A stretch of DNA of 64,000 nt from Pirellulaceae bacterium (GTDB taxonomy: Bacteria > Planctomycetota > Planctomycetia > Pirellulales > Pirellulaceae), in contig JAQWSU010000042.1 in NCBI GenBank assembly GCA_029243025.1, positions 62,001 to 126,000 on the forward strand, written 5' to 3'. Each line of letters opens with the position of its first letter. The first letter of the stretch is position 1. The translations under genes and the position numbers were made by a program. This document shows, piece by piece, positions 9,074 through 18,781 of this stretch. The notes beneath the pieces are model-generated. The model saw only the letters and a program-made list of their open reading frames with translations, had not been told where the DNA came from and ran no database searches.

Positions 9074-10435
9074 TCATTCCCAGTGAAAACCCAGTCCGGT
9101 TTGATTAAGAGCGAAGGTCCCAACCGTTCCGTCGTTAATCTCGAACATCGAGGGATAGCGTTTTCGCCAGCCCTCGTTGCCCGCAGGGCAGTATTGACGA
9201 CCGTTGCCTTCAATCGCGGCCACGGTTGGAATTCTCGCCGCAAGTGAAGCCGAGTGCAGAAACGACGCACCCGGGCAGGTTAGATCTTGCACGCAGAGAA
9301 ACATTTGGTACTTCTGAGCCGCTGCGCCCATCAGCAGCGCTTCGCTGTGTCCTTTGCAGCCCTTGAGGGCAACACCGGAGTAACCCAATTCCCGACTTAG
9401 CAGTAACGATTCGAGGTCGACTAAGGATTCATCGATTACCACGGGTTTGATTTTCGCGGCCTCATCCATCTGATTCTCCGGATCTTGACTCAAGTAGCGG
9501 CTCGTGGGTTGTTCAATATATTGAACGCGGTCAAACGCCCCCATTGCTTGGGTTTGGATTCGTTGGAGGAATTCGAGCACGTATTCAACGTTTTGGCACT
9601 TTTCGTTGAAGTCTAATGAATAAAACCAGCGATCGCAGTTTCGAGCTTGTTGGGCTTCACTCGCAACGCGATCCACCGACAGCACGCGATCCACATCCCA
9701 ATCGAGATCGTTACCGTTCAGTTTGATCTTCAGATGCGTCAAGCCGTCGGATTGGATCCATTCAGGGAGTGTTTCCGGAGTGCCATCATTTAATCTTGAT
9801 GGGAGATCCCCATCGGTGAGAGGATCGAGTGCTCCGACGAGATGATACAACGGCATTTGAGACTTAGGTTCTCGCAGAGTGTATTGGTCGAGATATTCTC
9901 CTTCGAAGTCCTTACCGAGCCAGTGTCCTAGATCGGCGTTAAGGTATTCGGAGCCAAGTAAATTGTAAACGTTCTGTTCGAGTGCCTGTCCTTGCGCGTC
10001 AAAGAGAGCGGCGTCCCAGGGGCTGCCGGCGACCAGCTGCGCAAGTCGGGGCATCGCTTCGCAAAGCTCCAGCCGTTGGATTGTTTCTTCTGCAAAACGA
10101 TGATAATCGTTTGCCAAAGCAGTCGTGATTTCGAGCGGGTGACCAACGATTTCCGTTTGGCTGCCGTGTGCGGCAATTCGTTCTGCTAATTCCACCATCG
10201 CAGCCAGGGTGTTTTCGTTGGAGACTTGATCGGAAGGCCAGCCCCAGACGTTGCCCATTGGCATTGACCCTCGTCCGATCCCCCGCCTGCCATCGTTCGT
10301 TTCCACCGCAACTGTAACGTTGAAGATGACAACGTCCGTTACGACACGTCCACCGAACTTCATTGGCGCGCGATATTCGATGCGCTGCGTGTCGGTGTTT
10401 ACGTCTTTGATCCGTAGATCTGTCGGCTTTCCCAT
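9074..10435 (-). CDS. Enolase-superfamily (mandelate racemase/muconate lactonizing-like) enzyme
   Basis: The 453-aa protein shows the two-domain enolase-superfamily layout: a capping N-terminal domain (about residues 1-150) and a barrel. The barrel carries the KxK motif (THLKIKLNGND near residue 230), an Asp ligand in LDFNEKCQ, a Glu ligand in YIEQPTSRYL, an Asp ligand in VIDESLVDL and a general-base Lys in LKGCKGHSEAL. All metal ligands and bases therefore look intact. Members abstract the alpha-proton of a carboxylate to racemise, epimerise or dehydrate it; the substrate cannot be named here. There is no signal peptide, so it is cytoplasmic, and no pathway partners are adjacent. Confidence 0.85.
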   Translation of the reverse strand: MGKPTDLRIKDVNTDTQRIEYRAPMKFGGRVVTDVVIFNVTVAVETNDGRRGIGRGSMPMGNVWGWPSDQVSNENTLAAMVELAERIAAHGSQTEIVGHPLEITTALANDYHRFAEETIQRLELCEAMPRLAQLVAGSPWDAALFDAQGQALEQNVYNLLGSEYLNADLGHWLGKDFEGEYLDQYTLREPKSQMPLYHLVGALDPLTDGDLPSRLNDGTPETLPEWIQSDGLTHLKIKLNGNDLDWDVDRVLSVDRVASEAQQARNCDRWFYSLDFNEKCQNVEYVLEFLQRIQTQAMGAFDRVQYIEQPTSRYLSQDPENQMDEAAKIKPVVIDESLVDLESLLLSRELGYSGVALKGCKGHSEALLMGAAAQKYQMFLCVQDLTCPGASFLHSASLAARIPTVAAIEGNGRQYCPAGNEGWRKRYPSMFEINDGTVGTFALNQTGLGFHWE

Positions 10436-10583
10436 GCGTCATCAGCTCCGATTGTCGAAAATCTCAAGGCGGATATGCTAATCCTGGACTTTGGCAGCGG
10501 CAAGCCAAGAGGACGGATGAAAACTCGATCGCGCGCCTTCGCGAACGCCAGCAGGACACACGGTTCGGCTGCCTGTGGAGAAA

Positions 10584-11297
10584 TTACCTGCGAAGAAATA
10601 GGCCAAGCGTATTGTGTGATGGGGGGGCATTTTGAGGGGGGCTGAGTGGTTGAACGATGATCGTGGAGCTCGCTCGAGTTTGGCCACTGGCCGAACGCTT
10701 GAGGGCGGAGCTCGCCTGCAGGCTGGTCGGGGAATTCGTTTCCAGCCGCGACATTCGTAGCATCCCCGGCAGTTTTCGCTCGGACATCTTCAGCACAACG
10801 TCCCCTTCGGAAGGTGGCCGATAAGGGGTGTCGGGTAGGTGAATCGACCCGGTGGTCGGTACGCTATCCATCTTCGGATAAGTTTTTGGTTTGGGCCGCA
10901 GAGTCGTCTCTGGCGAACCAACTGACAACAATGCATAACGATTTTTTGTCACGAGATAACAGGGGTAATTCGGGCTGATGAATCCGGCCGCTCCGTTCCA
11001 AAACATGCCCTGGTTGTTGCGAAATACGACGGGTGCGCCGAGTGTACGATAGGGGTTCACGCCATACTGATTGCTGGCGACACCTTGAAAATGAATATCG
11101 TAATTTGGAAAGCGAACGTAGAGATCGCCTCCGTACGTGCGAATAAGTCGCGGGCCTGCCTGGAAATCCTGACCATGTGCCGGTGGGATCGGGTACCAAT
11201 TCATCATGATCAAGATCGGGAGAGTCTTCGCGAGATGCTGAACGACCGCTCGGATAAACAACCAAGATTTCCGATTCTCAAACATGAGTAGCCTCAT
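10584..11297 (-). CDS. Exported protein of unknown function
   Basis: A 237-aa protein I do not recognise. It starts with a long basic-then-hydrophobic stretch (about residues 10-42, ending AHGQ) that should act as a signal peptide. The mature part has a Tyr/Asn/Gly-rich section (about 45-120) with beta-like character, then a Pro/Ser/Thr-rich low-complexity tail. A second ATG at 11285 is 4 residues in and equally plausible. It is divergently arranged with the cysteine-hydrolase/ThuA gene. Cell-surface location is inferred; the function is unknown. Confidence 0.6.
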   Translation of the reverse strand: MRLLMFENRKSWLFIRAVVQHLAKTLPILIMMNWYPIPPAHGQDFQAGPRLIRTYGGDLYVRFPNYDIHFQGVASNQYGVNPYRTLGAPVVFRNNQGMFWNGAAGFISPNYPCYLVTKNRYALLSVGSPETTLRPKPKTYPKMDSVPTTGSIHLPDTPYRPPSEGDVVLKMSERKLPGMLRMSRLETNSPTSLQASSALKRSASGQTRASSTIIVQPLSPPQNAPPSHNTLGLFLRR

Positions 11298-11471
11298 CCT
11301 GGAGATGTCGCGGGATCCATTCCAATAGCAACTTCACTCTTTGAGCAAGTCTTACCCGATCCGGCATCCCGAAGAAAGATACATTGGGCAGCTAGTCTTC
11401 GTATCAATTTGAGCTTTTGCTTGCTATCATTGGAACTCGCTGTCGGAGGCAAGAGCAGTTCAGAATTCGTT

Positions 11472-13073
11472 ATGCGAAGGAGGCTCACCGTGGTTGTTTA
11501 CGTGGGAAGAATAAGCGTTCTGGGGACTTTGGCTTTTGTCGTCAGTATGGTCGGGGCGACCGCGGCCAGTTCGGCTAATTCGCTTGAATTCAAAACAAGA
11601 AGACAAGTGCCGGTGGCTCAAGGCGCGTCGCAGCATCATTCCGTTTTTGAGACGGCGACTTGGGATCCGAAGCAAACAGCGATTGTGATCTGCGACATGT
11701 GGGATCAGCATTGGTGTCAGGGTGCGACCAAACGAGTTGCAGAAATGGCGCCGCGAATGAACAAGGTCGTACGGGCAGCTCGCAAGCAGGGAGCGCTCGT
11801 CATCCACTGTCCCAGTTCTTGTCTTGATCACTATCGCGACTCACCTCAGCGAAGGCTGGCCAAGCAAGCGCCCCAGGTAGCGGTCAGTATCCCGTTGCAA
11901 AACTGGTGTAGTTTGGATCTGTCTCGTGAGGCTGGCCTGCCAATTGATGATTCGGACGGCGGTTGCGACTGTCAGCCGACCTGTGCAGGCGGATCGCCCT
12001 GGACGCGTCAGATCGAAACCTTAGAGATCGGACCTGATGATGCCATCACTGACAGTGGTGAAGCCTACTACTTGATGCAAAAACGAGGGATCAAGAATGT
12101 GTTGGTGATGGGGGTACACACGAACATGTGTGTTCTGGGACGCCCATTTTCGATTCGCCAGTTGGTTTACCAAGGGATGAATGTCGTACTTATGCGAGAT
12201 ATGACGGACACCATGTACAATTCGCGGATGAGTCCTTTTGTGAACCATCACACGGGCACCGATTTGGTGGTTCAGCATATTGAGAGGCATTGGTGTCCGA
12301 CCACCACCTCGGATCAATTGATTGGCGGGAAAGAGTTTCGATTTCCGTCTGATCAACGTGGTACGTTCGTCGCCGTGATTGGCGAACGCGAATATCAGAC
12401 GCAACGAACGATCCCTGACTTCTGCAATCGAATGTTGGCGAGTGATTTTCGTTTGCAATATGTGTTTGCAGAACAGGAAAACGGCAACCATTTTCCTGGT
12501 ATCGAGACGGTAGCGGATGCAGACGTCGTCCTCTTGAGTGTTCGTCGTCGAGGGTTATCCAAACAGCAATTAACTTACCTGCGTGACCACGTGGAAGCGG
12601 GCAAGCCCTTGGTGGCCATCCGCACAAGCAGCCATGCTTTTGCGCCGCGGCTCGAAACAAAAAGCAATGACACGGATGTGTGGCCTGAATTCGACCACGA
12701 GGTTTTGGGCGGCAACTACCAAGGGCATCACAACAATAAGCTCATCACCGATCCCACAACCTTCGTGCGAGTCGTCTCGGCCGGCCAACATCCGATTCTT
12801 GAGGGAGTGCGTCAGGATGAGTTGCCGGTTGCGTCCTGGCTTTATAAAGTCAGCCCGTTGGCAGATACGACCACGCCCCTCATGACGGGCCGCGTCGAGG
12901 GTCGTGAGCCCCATGAGCCTGTGGCCTGGATTAACGAGCCGATGGGTGGGGCTCGTGTTTTTTACACTTCGCTCGGACATCCGCAGGACTTCCGACTCCC
13001 TGCGTTTCAACGTTTGCTGGCGAATGCCATTTATTGGGCGGCCGATCAGGATGAATCAATTGCCACGCGTTGA
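11472..13073 (+). CDS. Secreted fusion of isochorismatase-like cysteine hydrolase and ThuA-like domain
   Basis: The 533-aa protein has a signal peptide (about residues 1-32) followed by two domains. Residues 50-290 match the isochorismatase-like hydrolases, with the acidic residue in IVICDMWDQHW and the nucleophile in GVHTNMCVLGRP. Residues 305-525 match ThuA-like trehalose-utilisation domains, with RTSSHAF, HEVLGGNYQGHH and RVFYTSLGHPQDF segments. ThuA-like domains occur in many planctomycete secreted sugar-metabolism proteins. The fusion suggests a hydrolase acting with or on a carbohydrate in the periplasm, but this is inference. The start at 11472 gives the signal sequence; a GGAGG lies 25 nt upstream, too far to be decisive. 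Confidence 0.85.
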   Translation: MRRRLTVVVYVGRISVLGTLAFVVSMVGATAASSANSLEFKTRRQVPVAQGASQHHSVFETATWDPKQTAIVICDMWDQHWCQGATKRVAEMAPRMNKVVRAARKQGALVIHCPSSCLDHYRDSPQRRLAKQAPQVAVSIPLQNWCSLDLSREAGLPIDDSDGGCDCQPTCAGGSPWTRQIETLEIGPDDAITDSGEAYYLMQKRGIKNVLVMGVHTNMCVLGRPFSIRQLVYQGMNVVLMRDMTDTMYNSRMSPFVNHHTGTDLVVQHIERHWCPTTTSDQLIGGKEFRFPSDQRGTFVAVIGEREYQTQRTIPDFCNRMLASDFRLQYVFAEQENGNHFPGIETVADADVVLLSVRRRGLSKQQLTYLRDHVEAGKPLVAIRTSSHAFAPRLETKSNDTDVWPEFDHEVLGGNYQGHHNNKLITDPTTFVRVVSAGQHPILEGVRQDELPVASWLYKVSPLADTTTPLMTGRVEGREPHEPVAWINEPMGGARVFYTSLGHPQDFRLPAFQRLLANAIYWAADQDESIATR

Positions 13074-13118
13074 CACTCTGAGGGAAAGATAGGGTGAAGC
13101 CATTCGCCCGCCTACGAT

Positions 13119-13577
13119 TTATTGGCGAAGTCCACAATCGGCGCAGACGGCCACATAGCGAGATACTCCTGCACCTCCCTGGGTACGGACTGAAACGAGT
13201 CCACCGCAGCGTGAGCAGAAGTCATCGGCTTGCGTAGACGGCTTGTCTTGACAGGTCGCACAGCGTTGTGCGTTCGGGAAGATCTCGATTCGTTCGGGGG
13301 GGATCAATTTTCGGCAGACTTCACACGCACGCGAGTCGTCGAAGTCAAAGTCGTCGCGAGCTTCTTCCAGCAGAAGTTCGTTGTGACCGCAATCCCGACA
13401 GCGAAGATTCTGGCAATGATGACTGAAGAGCTCAAGCATGATGGGCCAATCTGGCTTGGCCTCGCGACGGAGCATCCCTGCATCGCGGAGTATTTGCAGC
13501 ATCTCCTCGGGGCCGCAAAGTTTTCGCTGGTTGCAGATTGGACAGCGAAGTTGGCGAAGGATGTCGTTGGTTGCCAT
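13119..13577 (-). CDS. Zinc-finger protein with DksA/TraR-type C4 motif
   Basis: A 152-aa cytoplasmic protein with many paired cysteines: CPIC near residue 12, HHCQNLRCRDCG around 53-64, CEVC...CATC around 84-108, and CSRCGG plus CADCG near the end. The segment CEVCRKLIPPERIEIFPNAQ followed by CATC matches the zinc finger of DksA/TraR proteins. The acidic coiled-coil tip of DksA itself is absent. It starts 10 bp downstream of the SirB1-like gene and is likely cotranscribed with it. It may bind nucleic acid or RNA polymerase; the exact role is unknown. Confidence 0.72.
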   Translation of the reverse strand: MATNDILRQLRCPICNQRKLCGPEEMLQILRDAGMLRREAKPDWPIMLELFSHHCQNLRCRDCGHNELLLEEARDDFDFDDSRACEVCRKLIPPERIEIFPNAQRCATCQDKPSTQADDFCSRCGGLVSVRTQGGAGVSRYVAVCADCGLRQ

Positions 13578-13586
13578 CGGATCAAG

Positions 13587-14276
13587 TCACTCCGTATCCA
13601 AGCTAACTAGTTGTTCCAGTTCGCACATCGCTTGTAAATTCGATGAGTTTTCTTGCATGGAGAAAATGCTTTGTAAGTTTCGTAAGATTCGCCTGAGCCA
13701 AGCAGTATGCGTGGTTACCTGTGTTAGTTGGGCTGGGTCAATGGGTTGGTTGACGATCTGTTCAAGGTATTGGACCGCCTCCTCTTGCGTCAACATGAGG
13801 CCTCGTCGAAATGGATCGATGATCATTCGATCGTTTGCGATGGTGACCTCCGCTAAAAAGTGCCCCGGGCAATTGAGCCCATTGACGTTCAGTCCCAGTT
13901 GCTCCCCGACAGCTTTATAAATTAGGACGAGCGTGATGGGAATTCCTCGATGTGACTGCATGACGTAAGGTAAACAGCTGTTGCGAGGGTTGTAATAATC
14001 CGCTGAAATTCCTTGGAACGCTTGTTCTTCGAAGAGTACTTGATGCAAGTGAGCCAAAACGCCGGTTTGACTGCCGTTGGGAATGCGAGTTCGCACTTGT
14101 GATGATAATTGTTCAATTTCCCGTTTGACGTCGGGGAGTGAGGCATCCAGCATCAGGTGCTGCGAAATTGCCACGGCCGCTTGGATCAAGGAGTCCGTCT
14201 GATGGATCGACAGCGTTGCCTCTTGGAAAGCCTGATAAGCAGCCGGTTTGCAGAAACGTGGGTGGTTTTGTGTCAT
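13587..14276 (-). CDS. SirB1/YchA-like transglutaminase-family protein
   Basis: The 229-aa protein carries the conserved pattern of the SirB1 N-terminal family: SADYYNPRNSCLPYVMQSHRG around residue 110, then GIPITLVLIYKAVGEQLGL and GLNCPGHFLAEV. In this family a Cys, His and Asp are arranged as in transglutaminases, although activity is undemonstrated. It sits between the zinc-finger gene and the DMT transporter on the same strand with gaps of about 10 bp, so these three probably form an operon. Confidence 0.8.
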   Translation of the reverse strand: MTQNHPRFCKPAAYQAFQEATLSIHQTDSLIQAAVAISQHLMLDASLPDVKREIEQLSSQVRTRIPNGSQTGVLAHLHQVLFEEQAFQGISADYYNPRNSCLPYVMQSHRGIPITLVLIYKAVGEQLGLNVNGLNCPGHFLAEVTIANDRMIIDPFRRGLMLTQEEAVQYLEQIVNQPIDPAQLTQVTTHTAWLRRILRNLQSIFSMQENSSNLQAMCELEQLVSLDTE

Positions 14277-14285
14277 GGCACGGTT

Positions 14286-15326
14286 TCAGGAGTTGTTTGA
14301 TCGGTTTTTCGCCAGCTTCACCGGTTGTGGTTCTGGGCGACTTTTCGGAAACGACGTGCTTTTCGTCATTAACAATAGGCCAACGGCCGTTAATGCGGTT
14401 CCAGCGATCATCGCTGCCGTTAAGGGTTCGTTAAATATGATAACGCCGGCAACGGCTGCCATCGCGGTTTGTGAAGCATTCAGTGCGTTGACGAAGACGA
14501 CGGATGCCAAGTGCAACGCTTTTGTGAGTGCCCAAAAAGCGGCTACATTGCAAATGCCGGCTCCGAACAATCGCATCCAATCTGCCGAACTGGTTTCTTG
14601 GAGCGGCGATAATCCGTGACGTGCAAACGTTATGATGCCGAGAAAAAATACACCAACCACCCCCACCGTGAAAAGAAGTGATGATTGAGGGGTTCCACGA
14701 TTGGAAGAAAATCGGATCGAGATGTTCAGTAAGGTATAAGAAATGCCAGAGATGCATGCGGCGGCCACGCCCATCGTGATCCAGATGGGGGGCAACGACG
14801 CTTGAGCATCGATGGTCGCGATGGCCGCATTTGCGGCGGGAGCACCCACGCTGAGAATACAGAAGGCGAAGATCAAAATACAGGATGCGATGGCCATGCG
14901 AACCGTGATTGCATCGTTCAATAACCATCTGCCCAGTAAGGCGCCGCTCGCGATCAAGGCGCCGAGCGTCAGTGGGACGCTAATTGCCAAACCTACCACA
15001 CCGAGAGACCACTGAAAGAAAATGTTTCCAGTGATCTGACTGATAATTGCGACCAGAACGGTTCGTCTCAAATCGGCCGAAGATTCGAAAAGACGCTCTT
15101 GACGTATCAGCCTGCGGATCACCAAGGGGCCGAACGCAATCACCGTGGGTATGGCTTTCACGCAGGTGACCCAGCTGGGATCGAGGTGAGTCAAGGAGCG
15201 TAGGAACACGTTGGCAGACGTGTAGCCGACTGCCGCCAGCAGACCGCAGGCCGTCGCCAGGAATGTTATCTCGTGCCGGAGTGAATGGGGGCCGTTTGGT
15301 GCTAACCGTTCTTGTGGTTCAGCCAT
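14286..15326 (-). CDS. DMT-superfamily (EamA) transporter
   Basis: A 346-aa membrane protein with about ten hydrophobic helices arranged as two EamA repeats (about residues 22-165 and 178-325). The second half includes SGISYTLLNISIRF and an Ala/Gly-rich final helix. EamA proteins usually export metabolites such as amino acids or nucleobases across the inner membrane; the substrate is not predictable. It is first in a probable three-gene minus-strand operon with the SirB1-like and zinc-finger genes. Confidence 0.85.
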   Translation of the reverse strand: MAEPQERLAPNGPHSLRHEITFLATACGLLAAVGYTSANVFLRSLTHLDPSWVTCVKAIPTVIAFGPLVIRRLIRQERLFESSADLRRTVLVAIISQITGNIFFQWSLGVVGLAISVPLTLGALIASGALLGRWLLNDAITVRMAIASCILIFAFCILSVGAPAANAAIATIDAQASLPPIWITMGVAAACISGISYTLLNISIRFSSNRGTPQSSLLFTVGVVGVFFLGIITFARHGLSPLQETSSADWMRLFGAGICNVAAFWALTKALHLASVVFVNALNASQTAMAAVAGVIIFNEPLTAAMIAGTALTAVGLLLMTKSTSFPKSRPEPQPVKLAKNRSNNS

Positions 15327-15398
15327 GGGAGCAGCTTATGCTTTCAGAAATTCCAGCTGCACGCAGGGCACGGTTGGAGGGGCGCATCTCAACGGCCA

Positions 15399-16268
15399 TT
15401 AAGATGAGGGGGAATAGAGCAGCGGAAAGAATTGACCTGACAGCGGACTGCCCTCTCGGATGATGGGCACGCCTTCGAGGAGGGATTCGTTGCTCGACGA
15501 GTACACGCCGTCACGAACTGCGTTAATTACCGCCGCCCTTCGCGGCCGTGCTGTTCGGTTTTCGTGCGATCCGTGCACCATGAGCGAATGGTGAAACGCG
15601 CACTCGCCTGCTTTCATTTCGGCAGCTACGGGCTGTTCAAATTTTTCTAATTGATCGGCTGATAGCACCTCGCTGATGGCGGCCATGTCGCCAGCCAACC
15701 CAGTAATCGGTAAGAGGTCCCATCGATGGCTACCGGGAATGTACTGAACGCATCCGTTGTCGACCGAGGCATCGTCTAATGCGATCCAGCAGGTCAAGTG
15801 AGCGATGGGTTGGGTCCGAGTCCAGTAAGAGTAATCCTGATGCCAGGCAACGATACCGCCGTGATGAGCCGGTTTGTAAAAGAGTTGATCGTGCCAAAAC
15901 CGAACCGCCCCTTGTAGCAGTTGACTGGCTGGAACGGTGAAGGCTGGATTCCAGAGTAGGTCGTGGAATCCGGGACCGATTCGCCAAGCACCAAGTGCGT
16001 GGAACAGCACTGTATCCGGGTCGGTTGATTCGTCGGCATTATATTCGTACCAGTGCTCTCGCCCCGCATGAGAGTCGCTTTGAAATTCAGCAAGTTCCCT
16101 TCGCAATGCTTCGACCTGATTGGCAGTCAGCATTGGGACGCCGGCCAAGAAACCTTGCTCTTCGAATTGTTCGATTTGTTCCTGCTCCAGACGGAATTCG
16201 CCGGGATCTGCCGAGTGGGCAAATAATTCGGTAATCGGCTTGTGTGATTTTGACAGATCGGGAGTCAT
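15399..16268 (-). CDS. Phytanoyl-CoA dioxygenase (PhyH) family oxygenase
   Basis: The 289-aa protein matches Fe(II)/2-oxoglutarate oxygenases of the PhyH family. The iron-binding HxD is seen in WHQDYSYW around residue 142. The distal histidine lies in [14 protein letters not shown] around residue 235, where the Arg or the following RPRR would bind 2-oxoglutarate. [12 protein letters not shown] is also characteristic. It probably hydroxylates a small molecule in the cytoplasm; the substrate is unknown. GAAGG about 6 nt before the ATG serves as ribosome site. Immediately upstream is a 12-bp direct repeat array (16282-16317). Confidence 0.87.
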   Translation of the reverse strand: MTPDLSKSHKPITELFAHSADPGEFRLEQEQIEQFEEQGFLAGVPMLTANQVEALRRELAEFQSDSHAGREHWYEYNADESTDPDTVLFHALGAWRIGPGFHDLLWNPAFTVPASQLLQGAVRFWHDQLFYKPAHHGGIVAWHQDYSYWTRTQPIAHLTCWIALDDASVDNGCVQYIPGSHRWDLLPITGLAGDMAAISEVLSADQLEKFEQPVAAEMKAGECAFHHSLMVHGSHENRTARPRRAAVINAVRDGVYSSSNESLLEGVPIIREGSPLSGQFFPLLYSPSS

Positions 16269-16281
16269 GTTTTTGCCTTCT

Positions 16282-16317
16282 CAGTACCACTGTCAGTACC
16301 ACTGTCAGTGCCACTTG
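16282..16317. repeat. Three tandem 12-bp repeats upstream of the PhyH gene
   Basis: The unit CAGTACCACTGT occurs perfectly at 16282-16293 and 16294-16305, and degenerately at 16306-16317. The array lies 13-49 nt before the ATG of the PhyH oxygenase, so it is either in its 5' UTR or overlaps its promoter. It could be an operator array or a replication-slippage product. Confidence 0.8.
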
Positions 16318-16522
16318 GATGGATTGTCAATGTGGTAGATAGAATGAGTGAAATTTCGGAAGACGGCAAGCTGGCTTGGGATCGTACAATAGGCGGAGAT
16401 GGGATGTAATGCCGTTTCAGGCGAGCGGTCCGAGATATCGATTTCAACGCCCAAAACTGCTGGTATCGGCAACGAATCATCCTAGAATGCAGATCTCGCT
16501 GTCCCAACGCTGGAGATTTTCC

Positions 16523-17416
16523 ATGAATACTCACCTCACTTCCCGGCGTGCGTTCATCAATCGAACCGCGGCCGGCTTGGCAACACTTGGCACCTATTCT
16601 TGCGGGAACGCCGCGAATGGTGAGTCGCAGAAGCAGCGTTTTCCACTAAGTCTGCATCAATTTTCCCTGAAAAACTTGTTTGATGACGGGCGACTGGATC
16701 TGCTGAGTTACCCTCGCTTTGTGAAAAATCGCTTGCAGATTTCTAATCTTGAATTTGCCGCCGAATTCTGTTCAGGATTGCTGGATTCGCCCCGGCAGGC
16801 AGAAGCGATTCGGAGGCAATCGAAGCAAGTAGGTGTCACGAATCGAATGGTGTTGTGCGGAGATAGCACTGCGTTGGACGCGGCAAATGCAAAGCAGCGA
16901 GCGATGGCGATCACAGAGCATCTGCGGTGGGCAAAAGTCGCGGAACATCTTGGCTGTCAATACTTGCGAGTGCGAGCTTCCACAGAAGGTGATCGCCAAC
17001 AGCAGCTCGAAAATGCAGCGGCGGGGGTTGGTGGCCTTTGTGACGCGCTCAAGTCGTCAAAAGTCTCTGTGCTGGTCGAAAACATCGCGGCCTGGTCAAG
17101 TAACCCCGATTGGCTTGTCCAGCTTGTTAAAAGAATTGGGGAGGACCGAGTGGGGTTGGTCGCTGATTTTGGCAATTTTGACGGGAATCCCTATGAAGGA
17201 ATGAAGACGATTCTGCCGCACACCAAGTCGATATGTGCCAAATCTTGGGAGTTCAACGACGCAGGGCAAGAAACCAAGATTCATTATGAGCGAATGATGA
17301 AGGTAATAAAGCAGTCGAAGTTTCGCGGCTGCGTCGCGATCGAATACTTGGGAGATCAGCCGGTGATTGGCATTGATCGAACGGCGGCTCTCATTCGCCA
17401 GTATGGCAACGGCTAA
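16523..17416 (+). CDS. Tat-exported sugar phosphate isomerase/epimerase-like TIM barrel protein
   Basis: The 297-aa protein begins with a twin-arginine type leader (SRRAFINRTAAGLATLG). The ATG at 16523 has GGAG 8 nt upstream. The mature part is a xylose-isomerase-like TIM barrel (AP endonuclease 2 superfamily), with SLHQFSLKNLFDDG, LVENIAAWSSNPDWLV, LVADFGNF and VAIEYLGD strands carrying the expected Glu/Asp/His metal ligands. In planctomycetes such secreted proteins accompany Gfo/Idh oxidoreductases, and one lies next door in convergent orientation. The substrate is presumably a sugar or polyol, but this is inference. Confidence 0.82.
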   Translation: MNTHLTSRRAFINRTAAGLATLGTYSCGNAANGESQKQRFPLSLHQFSLKNLFDDGRLDLLSYPRFVKNRLQISNLEFAAEFCSGLLDSPRQAEAIRRQSKQVGVTNRMVLCGDSTALDAANAKQRAMAITEHLRWAKVAEHLGCQYLRVRASTEGDRQQQLENAAAGVGGLCDALKSSKVSVLVENIAAWSSNPDWLVQLVKRIGEDRVGLVADFGNFDGNPYEGMKTILPHTKSICAKSWEFNDAGQETKIHYERMMKVIKQSKFRGCVAIEYLGDQPVIGIDRTAALIRQYGNG

Positions 17417-17479
17417 CCAATTGGTCAGCCGTCGGTTCTACGCCGTCCCATGCTCGTAGAAGGACTCGGGACAGATTCC

Positions 17480-18781
17480 TTAGGACATCCAGTTGCGTGA
17501 ACCGCGCGAACGAAGTTGGTTCGCTTCGTCGTCATTCACGAACTCTTCTTTGGCAGGGTCGAGCGTGAGTTTTCGTCCCAAAATCCAGGCAATCGCAGCC
17601 GCGTGACAGGTGATGTGGGAATGCCGCATCACGTCAGGGTTAGCAGCCGTTTGTTCACGGGAGCGGATGCAGTCGAAGAAGTTTCTTGCGTGATCACGAA
17701 CCTCCAGACCACGGATGCGTTTGCCAGGTCGGACCGGCTTGCTTTGCAGAGACTCAGGCTCAACCACGATTTCGCCTGCATCTCCCGTCTCCACCCAACC
17801 CGCTTCGCCGACGAACCGCACCGGACAGGTGCCAAGCCGAGTGATGTAATCAGGCGATCGATCGCCAAATGGTTCCGGCAAAAAGTCGATGCTCAACTTC
17901 ACGCCATTTGCATAGTGGCAAATGACATTCTTATCGGAGGGGTAATAGTCCAGAGGCATCGTTTCGTCGGCTTGATTCGCCCACTGGCAGAGATCGACGG
18001 TGTGGGCTCCCCAATCCAGTAGCCTCGCTCCCGAGTCGAAGTCCCACTGGCCACGCCAGCGACCGTTGACGTAGTTTTGATTGAACGGTCGCCAAGGTGC
18101 GGGCCCGAGCCAAAGATTCCAATCGACAACTTCGCGCGCGGGGGTTGGCTGTGCGGGGAGCCATTCATTACCAAGGGTCGGTAGGTAGACCGACGCATGT
18201 AGGGTTTTGAGCTTGCCGAGCTTTCCGCTCTGTGCCATCTGAACTGCGCTCTGGAAGTTTGGTACGCTGCGGCGTTGGGTCCCCGCTTGAAATACGCGTC
18301 GCTCACGATGCATGGTGTCGGCAAGCTGTTGGCAATCCGCGATTGTGATCCCACATGGTTTTTCGCTGTAAACATCCTTGCCCGCTTTTGCGGCGAGAAT
18401 TGAGGCTGCCGCATGCCAACGATCACCGGTTGCGATCAAAACCGCATCAATGTCATTGCGGTCTAATAAGCTGCGGAAATCGCGATAGATGACGCAATTC
18501 TGGTTGCTATAACGCTCGTCGACTAATTTTTTTCCCGCGGCGCGCCGACTCGCTTGGACGTCGGCGATTGCCAGACAACGAATGTCATCGAATCCGAGCA
18601 TCGCTTGGAGATCGTAAGTGCAACGCGGGCCAATGCCGATGACACCTAAGCCGATCTGATCGTTAGGGCCCGTGTTTGGGCGAGCGGACAAACTTGTGGT
18701 CGGCAACCACGTCGCCAAAGAAGCAGCTGTTGCAGACCCGATCATGAAATTGCGCCGAGTTTGATTGCTTTGGCCCTTCAT
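17480..18781 (-). CDS. Tat-exported Gfo/Idh/MocA oxidoreductase
   Basis: The 433-aa protein starts at the ATG at 18781, preceded by AGGAGAG. The leader contains a twin-arginine motif, TRRNFMIGSATAAS. The NAD(P)-binding fold follows with GLGVIGIGPRC near residue 47, VLIATGDRWHAAAS near residue 125 and EKPCG near residue 150. The C-terminal half carries GARLLDWGAHTVDLCQWA, which is typical of planctomycete members. Tat export with bound nucleotide suggests a periplasmic sugar or polyol oxidoreductase. It is convergent with the TIM-barrel isomerase-like gene. Confidence 0.87.
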   Translation of the reverse strand: MKGQSNQTRRNFMIGSATAASLATWLPTTSLSARPNTGPNDQIGLGVIGIGPRCTYDLQAMLGFDDIRCLAIADVQASRRAAGKKLVDERYSNQNCVIYRDFRSLLDRNDIDAVLIATGDRWHAAASILAAKAGKDVYSEKPCGITIADCQQLADTMHRERRVFQAGTQRRSVPNFQSAVQMAQSGKLGKLKTLHASVYLPTLGNEWLPAQPTPAREVVDWNLWLGPAPWRPFNQNYVNGRWRGQWDFDSGARLLDWGAHTVDLCQWANQADETMPLDYYPSDKNVICHYANGVKLSIDFLPEPFGDRSPDYITRLGTCPVRFVGEAGWVETGDAGEIVVEPESLQSKPVRPGKRIRGLEVRDHARNFFDCIRSREQTAANPDVMRHSHITCHAAAIAWILGRKLTLDPAKEEFVNDDEANQLRSRGSRNWMS

